From the NCBI GenBank assembly GCA_030540405.1, contig JAUNWH010000014.1:1-55196 (forward strand): a stretch of 55,196 bases of DNA. The letters run 5' to 3'. This stretch comes from Spirochaetales bacterium (GTDB taxonomy: Bacteria; Spirochaetota; Spirochaetia; Treponematales; Treponemataceae). The notes under the pieces were generated by a model that saw only the letters and a list, made by a program, of their open reading frames with translations, had not been told where the DNA came from and ran no database searches. Both the position numbers and the translations under genes were made by a program. Positions 50,933 through 55,196 of the stretch are shown piece after piece; position 1 is the first letter of the stretch; every line of letters starts with the position of its first letter.

Positions 50933-50960
50933 GTCATTGTCGTACTTGATACGACAATCT
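50933..50960 (+). repeat. CTTGA-loop hairpin repeat, copy g
   Basis: GTCATTGTCGTA-CTTGA-TACGACAATCT: a perfect 9-bp stem (ATTGTCGTA/TACGACAAT). A degenerate half copy, GTCATTGCAAGACTTGG, precedes it at 50909. Confidence 0.8.
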
Positions 50961-50961
50961 A

Positions 50962-50990
50962 TAAAAAAAAAGACAGCCGAAACAGCTGCC
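50962..50990 (-). terminator. Intrinsic terminator of tRNA-Asn
   Basis: Minus strand GGCAGC ... GCTGTC (50972-50990) followed by T9. Confidence 0.8.
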
Positions 50991-50997
50991 TTATATG

Positions 50998-51070
50998 CGC
51001 CCCCTGCTGGGCTTGAACCAGCGACACATGGATTAACAGTCCATTGCTCTACCGACTGAGCTAAGGGAGC
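50998..51070 (-). tRNA. tRNA-Asn (anticodon GTT)
   Basis: 73-nt cloverleaf. Acceptor GCTCCCT/AGGGGGC (one T-G pair), D-arm GCTC-AGTCGGTA-GAGC, anticodon stem ATGGA/TCCAT around CTGTTAA giving GTT, T-arm GCTGG-TTCAAGC-CCAGC. Discriminator G73, CCA not encoded. Confidence 0.97.
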
Positions 51071-51092
51071 ATTCAGTTACGAATGTATAAAT

Positions 51093-51121
51093 ATATTACA
51101 GAAAATGTAAATTTTTGTCAA
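51093..51121 (-). promoter_or_regulatory. Promoter of tRNA-Asn
   Basis: Minus strand -35 TTGACA (51116-51121), 17-nt spacer, -10 TAATAT (51093-51098). The -35 overlaps the stop codon of the upstream gene. Confidence 0.7.
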
Positions 51122-52152
51122 TAATGAACTACAATATTCTGCAAAAATTTTCTAAATTCTTCTGTAGAATTTCCTGCGGCACGAGCTTCAATAGCGCGCA
51201 AAGCACGGTTCTGGGCATCAGAATAAGAATTGCTTGAATTTCTTCCATCAAATGAAAGTGTAAAAAGATTTTGCGCAAATGCAGAATCCTTCAAATCAGC
51301 TTTAAAAGTGTATCTGCACTGAACGGAACTTTTATCTTTTGGAATATTCTGTTCAAAACTCATGCTTCCTGTAAATGAATAGCGTTCATTTCTTTCCTGC
51401 GAAGTTCTAAAGCCAAACGAATTCAGCATTTTTGCATAAGCGGAACGAACTCTGCCGTCAGAGTCATTCTGAAAATAAACATAAACAGGAATTTGCTTTG
51501 CAATCTGAAGCAACATTGCATTTATATCAGATGCGCTCACAGTCTGCTTCTGTAATTCAGAAGCCTTGTCAAAATCAACAACTGAAAGACGTAAAAGATA
51601 TTTTTCATTTAAAACAGAAATTTCACGCGCAAAATCAATCCGCGCATAATTTTCAAAAGAAAACTCATCATCGGTTTTAGCATTCAAAAGCTTTTTGATT
51701 TCCGCATTATTTTTTTCAATCATGCCAGAATAAAGGAGCGAAGTTTTCGGCTTGTCAAGAACCGCAAGAACGTAAATGTTTTTATCAGCATCAGTCCAAT
51801 ATTCCTTGATTTCAATGCCAATAAGAGAATCAACATCAACTTTTCGCATTATCTTTGAATTGAAATTCTGAGACTTTGCAATTGCGACTTTTCCTTCGTT
51901 GCTCGCCTGTTCCATTCTTGAAGAAGACACAGAAGCAGAAGCGACATCCTGCTCAAAAACAGAAGCAATTCCTTCAACAGCAAGAAGTTCCGCCTGAGAT
52001 TTATCTTTTGCCTTTCCAACATAAGAAAGATATTTTTCAGGATCGTAAACTTTCTTCGGAACGCTTACCCAGGCAGGTTCTTTTACACGGGCAGCAAAAC
52101 AAACTGAAATTCCACAAATAAGCAATGGAAAAAAAATAGCTATTTTACGCAT
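51118..52152 (-). CDS. LPP20-like periplasmic protein
   Basis: 344 residues with a signal peptide (MRKIAIFFPLLICGISVCFAA, cleaved after CFA or AA). The mature start KEPAWVSVPKKVYDPEKYLSYVGKAKDKSQAELLAVEGIASVF matches the LPP20-type pattern: a W-x-x-x-P opening, then YVG and an alanine-rich helix. The middle region (residues 85-135) includes DSLIGIEIKEYWTDADKNIYVLAVLDK, as in LPP20/CsgG-associated proteins. The last ~150 residues (SDGRVRSAYAKMLNSFGF ...) form a second domain. The ATG overlaps the upstream gene by 13 bp with GGAG in place. Last gene of the lipoprotein operon; function unknown, likely outer-membrane-associated. Confidence 0.75.
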   Translation of the reverse strand: MRKIAIFFPLLICGISVCFAARVKEPAWVSVPKKVYDPEKYLSYVGKAKDKSQAELLAVEGIASVFEQDVASASVSSSRMEQASNEGKVAIAKSQNFNSKIMRKVDVDSLIGIEIKEYWTDADKNIYVLAVLDKPKTSLLYSGMIEKNNAEIKKLLNAKTDDEFSFENYARIDFAREISVLNEKYLLRLSVVDFDKASELQKQTVSASDINAMLLQIAKQIPVYVYFQNDSDGRVRSAYAKMLNSFGFRTSQERNERYSFTGSMSFEQNIPKDKSSVQCRYTFKADLKDSAFAQNLFTLSFDGRNSSNSYSDAQNRALRAIEARAAGNSTEEFRKFLQNIVVHY

Positions 52153-53546
52153 ATTGACTCCACAATAGTCGGACGACCAGCAGTCACTTCCAAATTTTCA
52201 AAAGTTTCTGTTCCGACAAGATTTTCATTTGTATCAAAATATTCAACTTTCGCTGAATAAATTCCAGGCTTTAAAGTAAAACCTCCGCCGGCCGCAAAGC
52301 TCGGAAAATAACGGCACTGACGGATGTCCGCAGTTTCAGCTAAATCCACAGCATCAAGAGCCTTTGTAACCGCAATTTCTGTAATTGACCGGAACTTTTC
52401 AGGAGTAGCCCTTATGGCAACAGCGGCAGAAGTTACAGCGGCAGCTTTTTTTGTTGTACTGCGGAATATACTTCTTGTAAAATCCTTGCGTGCTCTTAAA
52501 GCAACATCTTTTTGAACAGCTTCATCAAACCATTCAATAAGATTAAGGCGCGCAGTGCTTCCGTCAGAAAGCGTAACTTTTATAGAAGAAATTGAATCAC
52601 TAGGCTTTATAAGATTGCCATTTTTATCTGCTTCAACATAAGGGTAAACATATTTCAGTCTGAAAGCAGGAATAGTAACGCCAGCAATTGTTACAGATGT
52701 CAAAAAAATTGGAGTTCCATTCGCTGCAAAACTCGGAAAATAAACAGTTCCTTCTTTCCGGCAAATAATTTTTCCAGCTAACGAAACGAAATCCAACCTT
52801 CCCATTCCAGATGGAATTTTCAAGTCATCTCGCAAAGAAGCGCATTTTACACCACGGTTTATCGCCTCATATTCGCGGACATGAAGTTCCGGAGTTCCGC
52901 TTTTATCTTGAATATACATCAACGCCGCAAGATAATGTGCAAATGCAGAATCTTTATAAACATCAGCTTCCGTAGGTTTCTGCGGAGTTTGCCTATAAAC
53001 CTCACGAATATTTATATTCATCGTCTTTGCGGAATCTGCAAGAGCTTCTGTGTCTACTTCCAAATCCTGCAAAGCTAGCTCGCCATATTTTGAAATATAT
53101 TCCTTTTGTTTATTTTCGATTTTTCTGATTTCAACAAGAGCTTCATCAAATTCGCCCATGTTGTAATAGTTCAAAGAATTAAATGCATTTAGCAAAAGAT
53201 ATTCATAAATATTTCCAGTGTAATCAGAAATATTTTCATTTAAGGAAGCGGCGCCAGTAGTTTTTGAAATGCTTTTTGTGTAAGCATCTTCAATCTGACG
53301 GTCAGTCTGATTAAAATCTTTTGAAGACTGCAGATAATTTCTTGAATAATGATTTAGAATCGCCACGTCAAGAGCTTTGTCTATCGGCGGATTTTTTTTA
53401 TTTATTGATTTTTGAATAACGGATGCAGATGCTGAATAATTTCCTTCAGAAAAGTATTTTTCAGCCTCCAAGTCAACTTTTGTAGAAGCGCATCCAACTA
53501 GAAAAAAAAATACAAAAAGCAAAGAAAGAAGCGAGAGCTTTTTCAT
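52140..53546 (-). CDS. COG3014-like lipoprotein
   Basis: 468 residues. Signal and lipobox: MKKLSLLSLLFVFFFLVGC, lipid on Cys19 (LVGC). Residues 30-200 are TPR-like helices (AEKYFSEGNYSASASVI, LNSLNYYNMGEFDEALVEIRKIENKQKEY-type). Residues 220-468 are mixed strand regions containing VYFPSFAANGTPIFLTSVTIAGVTIPAFRLKYV and the IPYVRS-like C-terminal GGFTLKPGIYSAKVEYFDTNENL. The combination resembles proteins annotated COG3014 that occur between LpoB-like and LPP20-like genes. TPR plus envelope location suggests assembly with the neighbouring lipoproteins. Confidence 0.72.
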   Translation of the reverse strand: MKKLSLLSLLFVFFFLVGCASTKVDLEAEKYFSEGNYSASASVIQKSINKKNPPIDKALDVAILNHYSRNYLQSSKDFNQTDRQIEDAYTKSISKTTGAASLNENISDYTGNIYEYLLLNAFNSLNYYNMGEFDEALVEIRKIENKQKEYISKYGELALQDLEVDTEALADSAKTMNINIREVYRQTPQKPTEADVYKDSAFAHYLAALMYIQDKSGTPELHVREYEAINRGVKCASLRDDLKIPSGMGRLDFVSLAGKIICRKEGTVYFPSFAANGTPIFLTSVTIAGVTIPAFRLKYVYPYVEADKNGNLIKPSDSISSIKVTLSDGSTARLNLIEWFDEAVQKDVALRARKDFTRSIFRSTTKKAAAVTSAAVAIRATPEKFRSITEIAVTKALDAVDLAETADIRQCRYFPSFAAGGGFTLKPGIYSAKVEYFDTNENLVGTETFENLEVTAGRPTIVESICVK

Positions 53547-53572
53547 GAAAACTTCTCCGACCTAAAGTAAAT

Positions 53573-53600
53573 GGCATCTCCAGAAACTTCTGAAGATGCC
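53573..53600 (-). promoter_or_regulatory. Strong intercistronic hairpin between lpoB-like and COG3014-like genes
   Basis: Minus strand GGCATCTTCAGAA pairs with TTCTGGAGATGCC (13 bp, one G-U, tiny loop). No T-run follows, so RNA processing, stability control or partial attenuation is more likely than termination. Confidence 0.65.
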
Positions 53601-53611
53601 TGTTGTGCAAA

Positions 53612-54217
53612 CTAGAGCTTTGCTTTCTGACGTTTAATAACTTTCTTTATGCTGTCGTTTTCTGCCATCCAAACAATTTTATTTGTTTTAATGTCATGCA
53701 ACTCTGCATAAACATAGTAAGTTCTTACAGTTTTGTCGTCAGCGGACTGAACAATAGTCTTAACAGAACCTTTGAGCATGAAGTCAGCTCCAGTTTCCTG
53801 ATCCATTTCCTTCGCAGTATCGTAAGTTGAATGGTCAGCCTGATCAGCCTTTTCTTCTCTAAGAGCCTGTCTTTCTGTGCTGCTAGAAACAAATTCCATA
53901 ACACCAGAATTAATTATTGCAGTCTGAAATTTCTTTTCAACAATTGAAGTGTCAATATGCTCGCTGCTCTGATTGCGTATAGAATCAATTATAACAACTG
54001 GAGCGTGTCCCTGCTGTCCTTCAAACTTTGCAATTCTAGGAGAACTTATACATTCTTCAATAAGAGAATCACAAACGATGCGAACATCAGATTCGTTCCA
54101 GTAGCCGTCCAAGTCAATGACCTCATCAGCATCAACGCGGGAAACTTTTGTGCTTCCGCATGAAGCCATAATAAGACTACTGAAAACAGCTGCAAACAAA
54201 AAAGCAAATTTCTTCAT
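53612..54217 (-). CDS. LpoB-like penicillin-binding-protein activator lipoprotein
   Basis: 201 residues; lipobox MASC (Cys20). The domain shows IDLDGYWNESDVRIVCDSLIEECISSPRIAKF, VIIDSIRNQSSEHIDTSIVEKKFQTAIINSGVMEFV and TGADFMLKGSVKTIVQ, the pattern of the LpoB/CsgG-like TolB-type fold (PBP activator family). In E. coli, LpoB stimulates PBP1B from the outer membrane; here the partner synthase is unknown. Its ATG directly follows the stop of the first operon gene (TAAATG). Confidence 0.82.
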   Translation of the reverse strand: MKKFAFLFAAVFSSLIMASCGSTKVSRVDADEVIDLDGYWNESDVRIVCDSLIEECISSPRIAKFEGQQGHAPVVIIDSIRNQSSEHIDTSIVEKKFQTAIINSGVMEFVSSSTERQALREEKADQADHSTYDTAKEMDQETGADFMLKGSVKTIVQSADDKTVRTYYVYAELHDIKTNKIVWMAENDSIKKVIKRQKAKL

Positions 54218-54970
54218 TTAGAATTCAGCTCCAGGCTCTTCATAAGTTACAGTATCTGTTTCTGCATCATAAGATATAGCGCTGACATTTGCATCTGCAT
54301 CTTCATTAAGAATTGTCTTCTCAATTGATCTTGTGATGAGTTTCATAAGAAGTGGATCCTGTGCTGTATTCTCTGGAAGATCCTGCATTGCTGCATTAAT
54401 CTGTCTCTGATACAAATCACTCTTCAAAGCCCATACTGAATAGTAAGTATACATTGTCTTGTAGTCAGAATCAGCTTTTGGCTTTGCAGATTCAGAGAAG
54501 CGGCTCTTAATCCAATATGAAGCGATTTTCTCAAGTCCATTTACGCGTACATTTGAAAGAACTGTTGTAACATCTTTGAGAGCTTTGTCGCTTTTTGTTG
54601 CATCAATGCTCTGTTCTGCTTTCAAAGAAGCTTCTGTAGCGCGTCCAATTGAAGTGCTGATAGACTGTGCAACATTGCTCTGAAGATCAACTTTGTCTGT
54701 CCAGTTCTGGAGGAAATCCAAGTCCGGTCCATTTGAATTGAAAGTCCAAACCATATAGCCATCAAGATCAAGTTCTTTTACAATCTGTCTTTTGTTATTG
54801 TCGCCTACAGCAATAACCCAATTCGGTACTTCTGCTCCAGTAGCTCTTCCCTGCCAGTCCAAACGCTCATAAGCTCCTGTTACAACCTTTACAGTTTCTT
54901 TTGTTGTTCCGCATGAAGCAAGTGCTATTACTGAAAAAGCAACAGCTACACATTTAACTAAGTGTTTCAA
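54218..54970 (-). CDS. Lipoprotein, LPP20-related, first gene of operon
   Basis: 250 residues with lipobox LASC (Cys20). The mature part has VPNWVIAVGDNNKRQIVKELDLDGYMVW near residues 48-75, a helical region (QSISTSIGRATEASLKAEQSID), then MYTYYSVWALKSDLYQRQI, reminiscent of the LPP20 pattern in which residues describe W-V, an alanine-rich helix and a conserved tyrosine-rich strand. The TTG start has GGAGA 7 nt upstream. A consensus promoter precedes it. Role unknown. Confidence 0.65.
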   Translation of the reverse strand: MKHLVKCVAVAFSVIALASCGTTKETVKVVTGAYERLDWQGRATGAEVPNWVIAVGDNNKRQIVKELDLDGYMVWTFNSNGPDLDFLQNWTDKVDLQSNVAQSISTSIGRATEASLKAEQSIDATKSDKALKDVTTVLSNVRVNGLEKIASYWIKSRFSESAKPKADSDYKTMYTYYSVWALKSDLYQRQINAAMQDLPENTAQDPLLMKLITRSIEKTILNEDADANVSAISYDAETDTVTYEEPGAEF

Positions 54971-54991
54971 TTTAAAATCTCCGATTTAGAA

Positions 54992-55021
54992 ATAATACTA
55001 TAAACACTGAAATAATGTCAA
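54992..55021 (-). promoter_or_regulatory. Promoter of lipoprotein operon
   Basis: Minus strand -35 TTGACA (55016-55021), 18-nt spacer, -10 TATTAT (54992-54997). Confidence 0.75.
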
Positions 55022-55119
55022 TTAAAAAAGCAGTTAAGTGCAAGTTAAAAATCATAGAAACTATTTTATTTCTTTTAAGTAAAAACTAAAAAAATTTGCG
55101 AATCATAGCAAAAACTCAA

Positions 55120-55196
55120 AGAAAACTTGGACAAAGCGTCCATCAACCGGGGTCTTCGGCGCGCGGGAGGCTCCGGAAAAGAAATCCCCTCCAAGC
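55120..55196. other. GC-rich segment at window edge, unassigned
   Basis: After an AT-rich spacer the last ~75 bp become strongly GC-rich with short complementary strings (CCGGGGTCTTCGG; GGAGG with CCTCC). The part AAAAGAAATC recalls a phrase in 23S rRNA but the flanks do not fit. It may be the beginning of an RNA gene, a repeat or a coding region that is cut by the window. Confidence 0.3.

Noticed and set aside
55120..55196. Start of a 23S rRNA or tmRNA gene
   Set aside because: Only a short phrase resembles 23S rRNA and its flanks do not match; no tmRNA end motifs are visible on either strand.

Overview
The window looks like chromosome of a host-associated treponeme (Spirochaetota). The evidence is a short ~600-residue alanyl-tRNA synthetase ending after the SAD domain, the gene order sigma factor / groES / TPR lipoprotein / nusB / SurA-like foldase / alaS (which, from memory, resembles the T. 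pallidum TP1012-TP1017 neighbourhood), Rnf-based sodium energetics, many lipoproteins and AT-rich intergenic DNA. No insertion sequence, prophage or CRISPR array was seen; almost all genes are ordinary chromosomal genes.

Layout. 65-4524: peptidoglycan precursor operon murE-ddl-murD (minus). 4861-7852: a secreted SUMF1-domain protein followed by an SLH-domain protein (minus). 8055-8385: a compact, previously unlabelled locus with a 35-residue hydrophobic peptide and a convergent antisense transcription unit, organised like a type I toxin-antitoxin module. 8480-14912: dnaE, a double-YggT membrane protein and recG (plus). 14893-21854: a sigma-70-family factor behind a near-consensus sigma-54 promoter, groES, TPR lipoprotein, nusB, a SurA/PpiC-like foldase and alaS (minus). 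21953-23887: uraA-upp. 24055-30746: rnfCDGEAB, a 54-residue unlabelled ORF and nhaC in one apparent operon. 30846-35774: polA-coaE, then SPOR protein and ybaK. 35880-36164: a degenerate 41-bp-period tandem array. 36219-36986: RsuA-type pseudouridine synthase. 36994-41292: Gld-like ABC transporter. 41442-43451: an orphan Hpt protein and a CBS-DRTGG family II pyrophosphatase. 43523-43596: tRNA-Asp. 43666-47759: DtxR/MntR-like regulator, argH and a polar amino acid ABC transporter. 47953-50756: small (p)ppGpp synthetase and htpG. 50998-51070: tRNA-Asn. 51118-54970: four-gene lipoprotein operon of the LpoB / COG3014 / LPP20 kind.

How it fits together. Rnf would make an ion gradient from ferredoxin:NAD+ oxidoreduction, and the co-transcribed NhaC exchanger would interconvert sodium and proton gradients. 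Two envelope systems (Mur operon, LpoB-like operon) serve the cell wall. The sigma-54 promoter ahead of a second sigma-70-family factor suggests a regulatory cascade like the RpoN-RpoS pathway of Borrelia.

Regulatory signals. Seven genes (murE, the SUMF1 gene, alaS, rnfC, polA, the rsuA-like gene, relQ) lack a Shine-Dalgarno sequence and instead have a -10-like hexamer 6-8 nt before the ATG, implying leaderless mRNAs. A dispersed hairpin family (loop CTTGA, compensatory stem changes) occurs seven times in four intergenic regions.

Limits: all assignments come from reading the sequence and translations; no database search or folding program was run.
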